A DNA stretch of 64,000 bases from Candidatus Methylopumilus turicensis (GTDB taxonomy: Bacteria; Pseudomonadota; Gammaproteobacteria; Burkholderiales; Methylophilaceae), in the NCBI RefSeq assembly GCF_000953015.1, contig NZ_LN794158.1, positions 434,001-498,000 of the forward strand. Reading direction: 5' to 3'. Positions 19,666 to 32,689 of the stretch are shown here, in pieces. The translations under genes were made by a program, and so were the position numbers. The first letter of the stretch is position 1. Each line of letters begins with the position of its first letter. The notes under the pieces are model-generated. The model was not told the DNA's origin. It made no database searches and worked only from the letters and a program-made list of their open reading frames with translations.

Positions 19666-20430
19666 ATGAAATTTAAAGTTGTCATTCCAGCCCGTTATGC
19701 AAGTAGCCGTTTGCCAGCCAAGCCATTGTTAGATATTGGCGGAAAACCCATGGTAGTGCGTGTTGCCGAACAAGCGCTCGCGAGTGGTGCAGAAGAAGTT
19801 ATTGTCGCAACCGACCATGCGGATATCCTGGCCGTTGTTGAGCGCTCCGGATTTAAAGCCTTAATGACACGTGAAGATCATGTATCTGGAACAGATCGAC
19901 TTGCTGAAGTAGCTGCATACTTTCAATGGGCGGATGACGTCTTAGTGGTCAATGTGCAAGGTGACGAGCCGTTAATTGATCCCGAGTTGATTAAGCAAGT
20001 GGCCAGTGATTTAAATGCACAATCTCAAGCCTCTATTGCCACTGTGAGTCATGCGATTCATGATAAAGAAACAATGCTTAATCCAAATGTGGTTAAGGTT
20101 GTGATGGATGCCGATGGGTATGCCATGTACTTTAGTCGGGCGCCCATTCCTTATCCGCGTGATGCATTTGCGGAGGGGCATGGTTTGCCTCATGGCTTAC
20201 CTGTATATCGTCATGTAGGCATTTATGCCTACCGAGCAGGATTCCTTCATGCTTATACTCAGCTGAGCCCAGCGCCAGTTGAGAGGTTTGAAGCATTAGA
20301 ACAGTTGCGGGCAATGTGGCATGGTTACAAAATTAGTGTCTCAATTGTTAGCAAAGCTCCAGCCAATGGGGTCGACACGCTTGATGACTTAGAGATGGTG
20401 CGTCAGATTATTTTAAGTCAGTCCAATTAG
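19666..20430 (+). CDS. kdsB: 3-deoxy-manno-octulosonate cytidylyltransferase
   Basis: Activates Kdo to CMP-Kdo for LPS inner-core synthesis. Nucleotidyltransferase fold with [24 protein letters not shown] at the N-terminus (CTP-binding loop), NVQGDEPLI, and a C-terminal [12 protein letters not shown] segment. 254 residues from the ATG at 19666; a GTG at 19657 would add three residues. Last gene of the msbA-lpxK-kdsB group. Confidence 0.95.
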   Translation: MKFKVVIPARYASSRLPAKPLLDIGGKPMVVRVAEQALASGAEEVIVATDHADILAVVERSGFKALMTREDHVSGTDRLAEVAAYFQWADDVLVVNVQGDEPLIDPELIKQVASDLNAQSQASIATVSHAIHDKETMLNPNVVKVVMDADGYAMYFSRAPIPYPRDAFAEGHGLPHGLPVYRHVGIYAYRAGFLHAYTQLSPAPVERFEALEQLRAMWHGYKISVSIVSKAPANGVDTLDDLEMVRQIILSQSN

Positions 20431-20476
20431 TTACATCAGAGTCGATGGTTTCTTTGAATATAATCCGGTTTTTGCC

Positions 20477-20506
20477 TTGACACTCAAGGTCAAGGCTTGC
20501 TATAGT
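20477..20506 (+). promoter_or_regulatory. sigma70 promoter for initiator tRNA
   Basis: TTGACA at 20477-20482 and TATAGT at 20501-20506 with an 18-nt spacer. It ends 33 nt before the tRNA-fMet gene and directly follows kdsB. Confidence 0.75.
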
Positions 20507-20539
20507 CTCACCTCTCGACGGCACCAATGTCGAATCAGG

Positions 20540-20616
<77 letters not shown>

Positions 20617-20637
20617 AAAAAATACTGAATTTAGTGG

Positions 20638-20665
20638 TTGACGAGAATTTTTGGCTCTGTATAAT
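20638..20665 (+). promoter_or_regulatory. rRNA operon promoter
   Basis: TTGACG at 20638-20643 and a perfect TATAAT at 20660-20665 with a 16-nt spacer, followed by a GC-rich gcgcccc discriminator typical of stringently controlled rrn promoters. Confidence 0.8.
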
Positions 20666-20965
20666 GCGCCCCTCTCGTTGCTAACGCGGAACAAGATTCT
20701 GGGTTGGCGAAGTAGAAAGAATTTAGTAATACCCGCTCTTTAAAAATTTGAACAATCGATAGGTGTGAGTGTTTGTAGCTGGCAAGTTCACTGGTTCTTC
20801 GGAACGTGAACGCTCAAGATACAAATGCTTATACCTTGAATGAAACTTTGTAATAAACATTGTTTAGCAATAGACAATGTCGACAACCTAGATTCATTTG
20901 AGTAAATAAAGCAAAAGCGACATACCGATCCCTTTATTGGGGTCACAAGTAATAGTTAGGAATTA
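20666..20965 (+). other. rRNA leader with boxA antitermination motif
   Basis: The 300-nt pre-16S leader carries a boxA-like GCTCTTTAAAA at 20735-20745, the usual entry site for the Nus antitermination complex. The remainder has no reading frame of interest. It should contain the 5' half of the 16S processing stem. Confidence 0.65.
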
Positions 20966-22507
<1,542 letters not shown>

Positions 22508-22610
22508 GAGAAGCCTATGGCTGCAAGCATTCACACTTATCGGTTGTTTAAAAAAGAGCGTCACTAAATGATTGGTCCTTAAGATATCTTGAAACAGATA
22601 AAGCCTTAGA

Positions 22611-22687
22611 GGGTCTGTAGCTCAGCTGGTTAGAGCACCGTCTTGATAAGGCGGGGGTCGTTGGTTCGAGTCCAACCAGACCCACCA
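22611..22687 (+). tRNA. tRNA-Ile (GAT)
   Basis: 77 nt with encoded CCA; anticodon GAT in cttgataag, T-arm ggttcgagtcc. First spacer tRNA of the rrn operon. Confidence 0.97.
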
Positions 22688-22712
22688 GATTTTATATGTG
22701 TATTGAAAATCT

Positions 22713-22788
22713 GGGGGATTAGCTCAGCTGGGAGAGCACCTGCTTTGCAAGCAGGGGGTCGTCGGTTCGATCCCGTCATCCTCCACCA
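22713..22788 (+). tRNA. tRNA-Ala (TGC)
   Basis: 76 nt with encoded CCA; anticodon TGC in ctttgcaag, T-arm ggttcgatccc. Second spacer tRNA, 25 nt after tRNA-Ile. Confidence 0.97.
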
Positions 22789-23151
22789 TTTATTTAGTGT
22801 AAGAAATTAGTCGTTAGTGCTGATTGAGCGAATTGCTTGATGAGTATTAAGGACTAGCGTCTTGACGTTTAGTATTGATCTTTAACAAAATGGAAGAAGT
22901 AAAGAGAACACACGCATTTGTGATGAGTGTGATGTGTTCAAATGGGTAGTAATTGATTGCAAAATCGAAATGTTTTAATACGTAAGTTCTGACTAGTTCT
23001 CTAACTAGTTAAGTAATAAACGGTTAACTCAAGTTGCCATATATCTAGCTTGGTATGTGGTGATGTAGTGCTTTAGAAAACCTATAACTGGCAAATTTAC
23101 TCCTTGCCGCATGATTTGAGTTTAAAAAGGGCTCAGGTTTTAACGTTATAG
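22789..23151 (+). other. 16S-23S internal spacer, 3' part
   Basis: 363 nt without genes. It holds a boxA-like tgatctttaacaaa near 22875. Its end (acgttatagggtcaag) pairs with the sequence after 23S (cttgatcctataacc), forming the 23S processing stem. Confidence 0.6.
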
Positions 23152-26035
<2,884 letters not shown>

Positions 26036-26236
26036 TAACCTTAAATCTTGATCTCTTGATGAGATTCAAATTAAGGTTGTTCTAAAGCAATGTAATCAAT
26101 TGCAACAACCCAATAATCTTTACTTCTTCCAATTTGTTTAAGACAAGTTTGTGAAAAACAAACATGTTTTACTCGCTGAGCAAGCAATTGCTCACGACAG
26201 CTTAACGATTACTTGGCTCCCAAGAAATCACGGTTA

Positions 26237-26352
26237 TGTCTGGCGGCCATAGCGAATTGGAACCACCCCTTCCCATCTCGAACAGGGCCGTGAAACGATT
26301 CTGCGCCAATGATAGTATGCTTCGTGCATGCGAAAGTAGGTCACCGCCAGAC
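26237..26352 (+). rRNA. rrf: 5S ribosomal RNA
   Basis: About 116 nt from tgtctggcggccatagcg to gtcaccgccagac; the ends pair as helix I. The 200-nt spacer after 23S shows no tRNA. Confidence 0.95.
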
Positions 26353-26361
26353 TCTTTATAC

Positions 26362-26394
26362 AAAACCCTAGTCAGCAATGACTGGGGTTTTTTC
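26362..26394 (+). terminator. rrn operon terminator
   Basis: aaaaccctagtca and tgactggggtttt form a long stem around a short loop, followed by a T-run. Confidence 0.85.
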
Positions 26395-26471
26395 ATTTAT
26401 AGTCTTGATTCTTCATCAAATTGTCATAATTGCTTGTCACTATAGCGGCATGAATAAGCCTTGGAGCCATC

Positions 26472-27005
26472 ATGCCTTATAAATTAGCCTTGTATAGAAA
26501 TCGTTTTCTTGCTTGGGATAGTGCGCTTTGTATTAGTGTTAATAAATCGAGCCACTATCGAGCAGTAAGAGTTTTCTTTAGATTAATCAGCCGACTAGGC
26601 GATGGTGTTTTTTGGTACGCAGTAATGCTTGGCATTATGTTGACCCAAGGCGAGAGTTCGTTTGTTCCAGTATTACATATGGCAACTGCAGGATTAACAG
26701 GCACGATTGTTTATAAATGGATCAAAGGTAAAACATTACGTCCACGTCCATACGAAATACATCAAGACATTTGGCTTACTGGTCGACCACTTGATCGTTT
26801 TAGCTTTCCATCTGGACATACATTACACGCGGTTGCATTCTGCGCAGTTGGTTTGTATTACTATCCGCAGTTAGCTGCATTGCTTCTTCCTTTTACCGCC
26901 TTTGTTGCCTTATCACGTGTTGTGCTTGGCTTGCATTATCCTAGTGATGTAATTGCAGGCGCATTCATTGGTGGGTTGATTGCAAGCATCTTTATTATTT
27001 TTTAA
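26472..27005 (+). CDS. PAP2-family membrane phosphatase
   Basis: 177-residue membrane protein with the complete three-part PAP2 signature: KGKTLRPRP (motif 1), FSFPSGHTLHA (motif 2, catalytic histidine) and SRVVLGLHYPSDVIAG (motif 3). Several TM helices. The family removes phosphate from lipid phosphates such as phosphatidic acid, undecaprenyl diphosphate or phosphatidylglycerol phosphate; the substrate is not readable here. ATG at 26472 is supported by GGAG upstream. It sits beside a phospholipase C-like gene and dgkA, which makes a lipid substrate likely. Confidence 0.9.
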   Translation: MPYKLALYRNRFLAWDSALCISVNKSSHYRAVRVFFRLISRLGDGVFWYAVMLGIMLTQGESSFVPVLHMATAGLTGTIVYKWIKGKTLRPRPYEIHQDIWLTGRPLDRFSFPSGHTLHAVAFCAVGLYYYPQLAALLLPFTAFVALSRVVLGLHYPSDVIAGAFIGGLIASIFIIF

Positions 27006-27046
27006 TTGATATAGTCACTTTTGATTGCTCATTATTACTCGGCTAA

Positions 27047-27880
27047 TTATTCGGCATGAAAAAAATTAATGGGTGACGGATGCAGCAGTGCTAAGTCTCC
27101 TAGGCAAGCTAATCTCCATGCACTAAGTTGCGTGTCATTAAGATGAAGCAGCTCTGCTTTCCAAGCAGGTTTTTCCCCACTCAGTACGATCCCTATTTCA
27201 GTAATAGCAGTTTGAGTTTTTGCGATGTAGTAAACAAAATGCTTAAACACACGCCGATCAACGACCTTAATACTAATATAAATTGCATGCGGTATCTTAG
27301 CGGTTCTTAATAGACCATCCCAAAAGCTTAACTGTGTTAACGCCTTTTGTGCATCTTTGAATGTGCATGCAAATTCTTTATGAATAAACTCACAAAGCAT
27401 ACGTTTATGCTTATTAATGAGCTTACTTGGAGATGTATGAAGTAAGGGTTGTAAATGTGCGTCCATGGCCCACTCTGATGCAATATGAGCGATCATTCCA
27501 TTTTCCGTCCACATCTCCTCATGCGCTGGTACAAAATGATTATGCGCAATTACGTCCACATACAAATGGCTTGCGTAACCAATGGCAATCGCAAGCTCCT
27601 CTTCTGTTTCCGCAATCGCTAATAAATTGTGTGCATGTTGCCAATCATGTGAGCTTTTGAATGTTTTTGACATGATGGCTAAATCGGGAAGACAAGCGCC
27701 TGCCATAACCAAGTCAGGAAAATTTTGAACCGCTTTTCTGAGTCTGGGGTCAAGCGCAGGCATCGCCCATAATAAAGAATGCGCAAAATAGAGATGCGTC
27801 ATTAATCCCCAAGCATTCGCATCAGCCGTATAGAGGATGAGTGGCATTATCCAACACAGCTTATAGATTATCTTCTTCAT
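27047..27880 (-). CDS. zinc-dependent phospholipase C-like secreted protein
   Basis: 277 residues with a signal peptide whose likely cleavage after ANA leaves tryptophan (W24) as the mature N-terminus. In Bacillus-type zinc phospholipase C the N-terminal Trp itself is a zinc ligand. Further candidate ligands are H29 (WGLMTH), the D in GACLPDL, HDWQHAH, the HxxxD of ASHLYVDVIAHNH and HxxxE in HIASEW. Family members hydrolyse phospholipids to diacylglycerol and a phosphorylated headgroup. The neighbours (PAP2, DgkA, lipid-type glycosyltransferase) and a Pho-box-like site upstream suggest a role in membrane lipid turnover. That role is inferred. Confidence 0.75.
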   Translation of the reverse strand: MKKIIYKLCWIMPLILYTADANAWGLMTHLYFAHSLLWAMPALDPRLRKAVQNFPDLVMAGACLPDLAIMSKTFKSSHDWQHAHNLLAIAETEEELAIAIGYASHLYVDVIAHNHFVPAHEEMWTENGMIAHIASEWAMDAHLQPLLHTSPSKLINKHKRMLCEFIHKEFACTFKDAQKALTQLSFWDGLLRTAKIPHAIYISIKVVDRRVFKHFVYYIAKTQTAITEIGIVLSGEKPAWKAELLHLNDTQLSAWRLACLGDLALLHPSPINFFHAE

Positions 27881-27926
27881 GGGTTGATAATTTGCCCTGC
27901 AGACGTTAAAGGAGTGTGAAGATTTG

Positions 27927-27944
27927 ATGATGGTATGATGACAA
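27927..27944 (-). promoter_or_regulatory. Pho-box-like site upstream of phospholipase C gene
   Basis: On the minus strand TTGTCAT-CATA-CCATCAT, two 7-mers separated by 4 nt as in PhoB sites, 47 nt before the start codon. A matching -10 element at the usual distance is not convincing, so this is the weakest of the Pho sites in the window. Confidence 0.4.
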
Positions 27945-28010
27945 ACAAATTGAGCGCGACTTGTTTGATATACTGCTCGCCAAGATTAATAACCATATAT
28001 TAAGGATGTT

Positions 28011-28385
28011 ATGGAAAGTCCATTCAAAGGAAAAACAGGATTTCGTCGATTAATTAATGCGTTCGGTTATTCGATGGAGGGCTTATCAGCAGCTTACAAA
28101 AATGAAGATGCTTTCAGACAAGAGTTGCGCTTAGCATTGATCTTAATTCCTCTTGCTGCTTACTTGGGACATACGGGCATGGAACGTGCCGTGATGATTG
28201 CTTGTGTGTTTTTAGTCATTATTGTTGAGCTACTTAACTCTTCTGTTGAAGCAACTGTTGACCGTATTTCACTAGACCATCACTTGCTTGCAAAACGCGC
28301 AAAAGATATCGGCAGCGCAGCAGTGTTACTTAGTTTGTTAAATCTAGTCGTCGTTTGGTCTTTGGTGCTTTGCACCGCGTTATAA
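28011..28385 (+). CDS. dgkA: diacylglycerol kinase (DgkA type)
   Basis: Small membrane kinase of 124 residues that phosphorylates diacylglycerol to phosphatidic acid. Family motifs are present: EDAFRQELRLAL, VELLNSSVEATVDRI and AKDIGSAAV, with three TM helices. ATG at 28011 has AAGGA 5 nt upstream. It is divergent from the phospholipase C gene, whose product would supply diacylglycerol, and just upstream of a glycosyltransferase that could compete for the same lipid. Confidence 0.94.
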   Translation: MESPFKGKTGFRRLINAFGYSMEGLSAAYKNEDAFRQELRLALILIPLAAYLGHTGMERAVMIACVFLVIIVELLNSSVEATVDRISLDHHLLAKRAKDIGSAAVLLSLLNLVVVWSLVLCTAL

Positions 28386-28397
28386 AAGAATTGTTAC

Positions 28398-28415
28398 AAT
28401 TCATCTAACTGTCAT
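28398..28415 (+). promoter_or_regulatory. candidate Pho box upstream of GT4 gene
   Basis: AATTCAT-CTAA-CTGTCAT. The second half-site is a perfect PhoB 7-mer. A -10-like TAACAT follows at 28426-28431 after exactly 10 nt, the same geometry as the porin and PhoX-like promoters in this window. Confidence 0.5.
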
Positions 28416-28420
28416 AAAGC

Positions 28421-28446
28421 GTCGCTAACATAAGCTTGTTAGCGAC
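28421..28446. repeat. perfect 9-bp inverted repeat in 5' leader
   Basis: GTCGCTAAC and GTTAGCGAC flank an 8-nt loop between the Pho-box-like site and the GT4 start. It overlaps the putative -10, so it could be an operator or an mRNA leader hairpin. Confidence 0.6.
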
Positions 28447-28479
28447 CGTCATCGCGGCGCCACTACTAAGGCCGTAGCA

Positions 28480-29637
28480 TTGAAAATTCTATTTATCTCT
28501 GATGTCTATTTTCCGCGCATCAATGGGGTTTCTACCTCCATCCGAACCTTTGTGAAACAAATGCAGGACATGGGTCATACCGTGCATTTAATCGCGCCAG
28601 AGTATGGCATAAAGACAGAGGACGAAGCTTGGATTAAGCGCATTCCAGCCCGCAGCATTTATTTCGATCCCGAAGATAAGCTCATGAAGTACGGGGTAGC
28701 GTTGGATAACTTAATCTCGCTACGCAAAGAAAAGTACGACATCATTCATATACACACCCCATTTGTCGCCCATTATTTAGGGTTAAAGCTTGCACACTTG
28801 CTGGATGTGCCTTGTGTTGAGACTTACCATACGTTCTTTGAAGATTACTTGCATCACTATCTGCCTTTTATCCCTAAAGGCATTGCAAAAAGTATTGCAC
28901 GCCAGATTTCACGCCGACAATGCAATGCGGTAGATGCGATTGTGGCTCCGTCACAGCCTATGCTCGACGTGTTACGTCAATACGGTGTCAAATCAAAAGC
29001 AGAAGTCGTTCCAACAGGCCTGCAAGCACACAGCTTTGCAAAAGCAGATGGCGCAGCGTTTAGAGCTAAATATGGCATTGCAGCCGATAGACCGATGGGT
29101 CTGTTTGTTGGGCGGGTAGCGTTTGAAAAGAATATTGGTTTCTTGTTACAAATGTGGGTTGATCTCATCAAGAAACAGCCAAATGCATTGTTGGTGGTGG
29201 CAGGCGAGGGCCCAGCGGAGGCGAGTCTTCATGCATTAAGTAAAGAACTGAATCTTGAGGACAATATTAAGTTTATTGGCTATTTGGACCGCAATACCGA
29301 GCTAAATGCTTGTTATCAAAGTGCTGATGTCTTTGTATTTTCTTCATTAAGCGAAACGCAAGGTTTAGTCTTGCTAGAAGCCATGGCACAAGCAACGCCA
29401 GTGGTTGCCATTGCTGAGTTGGGCACAAAGTCTATTTTGATCGAAGGCGAAGGTGCTTTGATTGCACCCCATGATCAAGTTATTTTTGCGGATAAAGTAT
29501 ATGCACTACTCAGCGATCAAGCCCGTCGTGATGCATTAGGCAAAGCGGCATACCAATACGCAAAAGCACGCTGGACCGATAAAGCGCAAGCTGAACGAAT
29601 GATTCATTTCTATACGGATGTGACAACCTCAATCTAG
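28480..29637 (+). CDS. GT4-family glycosyltransferase, probably lipid-directed
   Basis: 385-residue GT-B enzyme. N-terminal domain begins MKILFISDVYFPRINGVSTSIRTF and includes HIHTPFVAHYLGL. The C-terminal domain carries GLFVGRVAFEKN, VVAGEGP and the E-x7-E motif in SLSETQGLVLLEAMAQATPVVA. This subgroup includes sulfoquinovosyl/glycosyl-diacylglycerol and mannosyl transferases, but the donor cannot be read. It uses a TTG start with AAGG upstream. Placement after dgkA and before the pst operon, with a Pho-box-like promoter, suggests glycolipid synthesis during phosphate limitation (inference). Confidence 0.85.
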   Translation: MKILFISDVYFPRINGVSTSIRTFVKQMQDMGHTVHLIAPEYGIKTEDEAWIKRIPARSIYFDPEDKLMKYGVALDNLISLRKEKYDIIHIHTPFVAHYLGLKLAHLLDVPCVETYHTFFEDYLHHYLPFIPKGIAKSIARQISRRQCNAVDAIVAPSQPMLDVLRQYGVKSKAEVVPTGLQAHSFAKADGAAFRAKYGIAADRPMGLFVGRVAFEKNIGFLLQMWVDLIKKQPNALLVVAGEGPAEASLHALSKELNLEDNIKFIGYLDRNTELNACYQSADVFVFSSLSETQGLVLLEAMAQATPVVAIAELGTKSILIEGEGALIAPHDQVIFADKVYALLSDQARRDALGKAAYQYAKARWTDKAQAERMIHFYTDVTTSI

Positions 29638-29693
29638 TCCAAGATAAGCTAGTCCAAGATAAGCTAGTGCAAGATAAGCTGATCCAAGATAAG
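29634..29693. repeat. four tandem 15-nt repeats overlapping the GT4 stop codon
   Basis: Unit ctagtccaagataag at 29634-29648 and 29649-29663 is identical. The third copy has one change and the fourth two. The TAG inside the first unit is the stop codon of the glycosyltransferase. Confidence 0.95.
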
Positions 29694-29697
29694 CAAT

Positions 29698-29726
29698 AAA
29701 AAAGCTGGCCTAGGCCAGCTTTTTTA
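29698..29726. terminator. bidirectional terminator between GT4 gene and pstB
   Basis: aaaagctggcc-taggccagcttttttatt: a long stem with A-run on one side and T-run on the other, placed between converging genes. Confidence 0.85.
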
Positions 29727-29744
29727 TTGGGGTCATTCGGTTAA

Positions 29745-30524
29745 TTAACCAAATTTACCAGTAATGTAATCTTCAGTTTCTTTACGTGTTGGTTTAGTAA
29801 AGATCGAGTCTGTGTCACCAAACTCCATCATCTCACCAAGATACATATAAGCGGTGTAGTCAGATACACGTGCTGCCTGTTGCATATTGTGCGTGACCAC
29901 CAAGATCGTTAGCTTATCTTTTAGCTCAGACATTAACTCTTCAATGTTCGCAGTCGCAATAGGGTCAAGTGCTGATGTTGGTTCATCAAATAGCATAATT
30001 TCAGGGTCAGTTGCCAAAGCACGTGCGATACACAAGCGCTGTTGTTGGCCACCAGACAAGTTGAAAGCCAAGTCATCCAAACGGTCTTTCACTTCATTCC
30101 AAATCGCTGCACCCTTCAGTGCTTCTTCAACCTTATCATCCACCACACGTTTGTTTGACTCGCCACGAACACGTAAGCCATACGCCACGTTTTCGTAGAT
30201 TGATTTAGGGAATGGATTAGGTTTTTGGAAAACCATGCTAATACGCATACGCACTTCAATAGGGTCAACACCATCAGCCAAAATATTGGTATTGTCCGGG
30301 TGCATCACGATTTCACCATCGTACTTATTGCCAGGATAAAGGTCATGCATCCGGTTAAAGCAACGCAAGAATGTCGATTTACCACAGCCTGAAGGGCCAA
30401 TGAGTGCAGTAATTTTCTTTTCGTACAAAGGCATTGAGACACCTTTTAGCGCCTTCATGCCGGTGCTGTAGTAAAAGTCTAAATCACGTGCTTCAGCTTT
30501 AATCGGTGTTGTCGTAGTGACCAT
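29745..30524 (-). CDS. pstB: phosphate ABC transporter ATPase PstB
   Basis: 259 residues; Walker [21 protein letters not shown], signature [16 protein letters not shown] and Walker [14 protein letters not shown] are all PstB-like. It energises high-affinity phosphate import. It is the last gene of pstSCAB; a terminator follows directly, so phoU is not cotranscribed here. Confidence 0.97.
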   Translation of the reverse strand: MVTTTTPIKAEARDLDFYYSTGMKALKGVSMPLYEKKITALIGPSGCGKSTFLRCFNRMHDLYPGNKYDGEIVMHPDNTNILADGVDPIEVRMRISMVFQKPNPFPKSIYENVAYGLRVRGESNKRVVDDKVEEALKGAAIWNEVKDRLDDLAFNLSGGQQQRLCIARALATDPEIMLFDEPTSALDPIATANIEELMSELKDKLTILVVTHNMQQAARVSDYTAYMYLGEMMEFGDTDSIFTKPTRKETEDYITGKFG

Positions 30525-30575
30525 AATTATTTCCCTGCTAATAGATTGAATATTGATTTAGTAAAAAATTGCGCG

Positions 30576-31511
30576 CTACCACTTAATACTTTCACGAATT
30601 TTGTAGCGCAAGCGGATCGCATAACCGTTCATCAGCAGCGTCACGACAATGATAATCGCGCCTGTTGCTGCTGCATTCACATGGAAAGCGTGGTCTGGAC
30701 GTGATAACCAGTTAAACATTTGAATCGGCATCACTGTAAATCCAGAGCTTAGCCATTCAAAATTCAAGTAAGGTGGTTCAGCTGTAATGGGTGATGGTGG
30801 CAAGAACGCAATAAATGTAAGTGCGCCAATGGTAATAATCGGTGCAGTTTCGCCAAGCGCACGGGCCATCCCAATAATCACACCTGTTAACACACCACCG
30901 TAAGAGTATTTCAATACATGGTCATGAACGACTTGCCATTTAGTGGCGCCAACCGCGTAAGCTGCTTCACGAATGGCCACTGGAATTGCACGGATGGATT
31001 CGCGTGTTGAAACAATCACGATAGGCAGAATTAACAAGCCAAGCGTTAAGCCAGCAGTCAAAATGCTTTGACCCAAACCTAAGCCATAAACAAACAAACC
31101 CAAAGCGAGCAAACCATAAACAATGGATGGCACACCTGCAAGATTTGACACGTTAATTTCAATCAGATCAGAAAACCAATTTTTTGGGGCATATTCTTCA
31201 AGATATAAACCAGCAGCCACGCCCATCGGCACCGCAGTTAAGAAAGTAATCATCATCACTAAGGTTGAGCCAACCCAGGCTGATAATAAGCCAGCATGTT
31301 CAGCACGACGAGAAGGGAAGTCACTCAAAAATTGCAAATTAAAGCGAGCACTACCATCGTAAATCAAGTCAATAAACAGCGTAAGTAGGGTTAGCAAGCC
31401 AATCATCAAAGCGATGATGCCAATGACTGAGAAAATATAGTCATTCATTTTGTGGCGCTTAATCATGGCGCGCACTTCAGTTAAGTTTTTAATTACCGAT
31501 ACTTGTGTCAT
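30576..31511 (-). CDS. pstA: phosphate ABC transporter permease PstA
   Basis: 311-residue polytopic permease with the BPD-type EAA loop (REAAYAVGATKWQVVHDHVL) and the conserved LGETAPIITIGA segment. About six TM helices. Pairs with PstC to form the phosphate channel. It lies 51 nt before pstB and 83 nt after pstC. Confidence 0.96.
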   Translation of the reverse strand: MTQVSVIKNLTEVRAMIKRHKMNDYIFSVIGIIALMIGLLTLLTLFIDLIYDGSARFNLQFLSDFPSRRAEHAGLLSAWVGSTLVMMITFLTAVPMGVAAGLYLEEYAPKNWFSDLIEINVSNLAGVPSIVYGLLALGLFVYGLGLGQSILTAGLTLGLLILPIVIVSTRESIRAIPVAIREAAYAVGATKWQVVHDHVLKYSYGGVLTGVIIGMARALGETAPIITIGALTFIAFLPPSPITAEPPYLNFEWLSSGFTVMPIQMFNWLSRPDHAFHVNAAATGAIIIVVTLLMNGYAIRLRYKIRESIKW

Positions 31512-31594
31512 ATGGTTGCTCTATTTATGAATATTGATGATCAATATTGAATTGTTGATTTAAATCTTTAATTTCTATTCAACGAATCTTCTGC

Positions 31595-32536
31595 TTAGTA
31601 ATTTTCACGATATTTTTTACGAACATAATGTCCAAGCATGTTAAAGCCAAGCGTCATCACCATGAGTACTAAACCAGCAGCAAAAATACTTTGATAACCA
31701 ATACTGCCGTGCGGTAAGTCACCCAGTGCCACCTGCACAATATAAGCGGTAATTGTGGCGGCGCTATCCATCGGATTGAACGTTAAGTTAGGTTGTTGGC
31801 CAGCAGCAACCGCCACCACCATGGTTTCACCTACCGCACGTGAAATGCCCAAAATATAAGCAGCAACAATCCCTGAAATCGCCGCTGGCGCAACGACACG
31901 CAAAGCGGTTTGAAAACGTGTCGCACCCATGGCGTAAGAGCCTTCACGCATACTCATCGGCACAGCGCGCATCGCATCTTCAGCCACAGAGCTGATGTAA
32001 GGAATAATCATAATGCCCAACACCAAGCCAGCTGAAAGCATATTAAAGCCAGGCAATGTAGGAATCATTTTTTGAAGTAAAGGGGTGATGAAGAAAAGCG
32101 CGAAGTAACCAAATACTACTGTTGGCACGCCAACAAGCAGTTCAAGAATAGGCTTAACCGTTTCACGGGTTTTGTGCGAAGCAAACTCTGATAAGTAAAT
32201 TGCCCCAATCGTACCAACTGGAATTGCAACAAGTAAAGCAATCGCTGAGGTAGTGAGTGTACCTGCAACGAGCGGCATAATGCCGTAGTGCGCATCTTCA
32301 AAAAGAGGCGTCCATTGAGTGTCTGTAAAGAAATCAATCACTGAAACGGTTTTGAAAAACCCAAGCGATTCATTTAATAAAATGGCCACAATCCCAACGG
32401 TTGTGGCAACGGCTGATAGCGCAGCGAGCATCAAAATGAATTCAATCACACGTTCTTTAATGTTGCGGCGAATATTTTTCGCTAAACGTGGGCTGATGGT
32501 CGTCGTTGATAATTCATTCATCGCAGTAGTAGCCAT
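31595..32536 (-). CDS. pstC: phosphate ABC transporter permease PstC
   Basis: 313 residues; TM helices start around residue 30, EAA-type loop REGSYAMGATRFQTALRV, and the family motif GISRAVGETMVVAVAAG. Forms the channel with PstA. Separated from pstS by 153 nt that contain a stable hairpin. Confidence 0.96.
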   Translation of the reverse strand: MATTAMNELSTTTISPRLAKNIRRNIKERVIEFILMLAALSAVATTVGIVAILLNESLGFFKTVSVIDFFTDTQWTPLFEDAHYGIMPLVAGTLTTSAIALLVAIPVGTIGAIYLSEFASHKTRETVKPILELLVGVPTVVFGYFALFFITPLLQKMIPTLPGFNMLSAGLVLGIMIIPYISSVAEDAMRAVPMSMREGSYAMGATRFQTALRVVAPAAISGIVAAYILGISRAVGETMVVAVAAGQQPNLTFNPMDSAATITAYIVQVALGDLPHGSIGYQSIFAAGLVLMVMTLGFNMLGHYVRKKYRENY

Positions 32537-32649
32537 ATTTAATGATATTTTTCTATTTTAGATGACGGAATTTGCTGTTTAACAATTCAATCAATCTTAA
32601 TGACAAGAGGTGACAATTTATAACCGCTAGATTTAAACCCCTAGCGAAT

Positions 32650-32673
32650 TTGGGGCAGCTTTCGCTGCCCCAA
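32650..32673. repeat. hairpin in pstS-pstC intercistronic region
   Basis: ttggggcagc and gctgccccaa form a 10-bp stem with a 4-nt loop. There is no T-run on the pst strand, so it is more likely an mRNA-stabilising or partial attenuation structure than a full terminator. Confidence 0.7.
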
Positions 32674-32689
32674 TGCTTACAACATTGAA

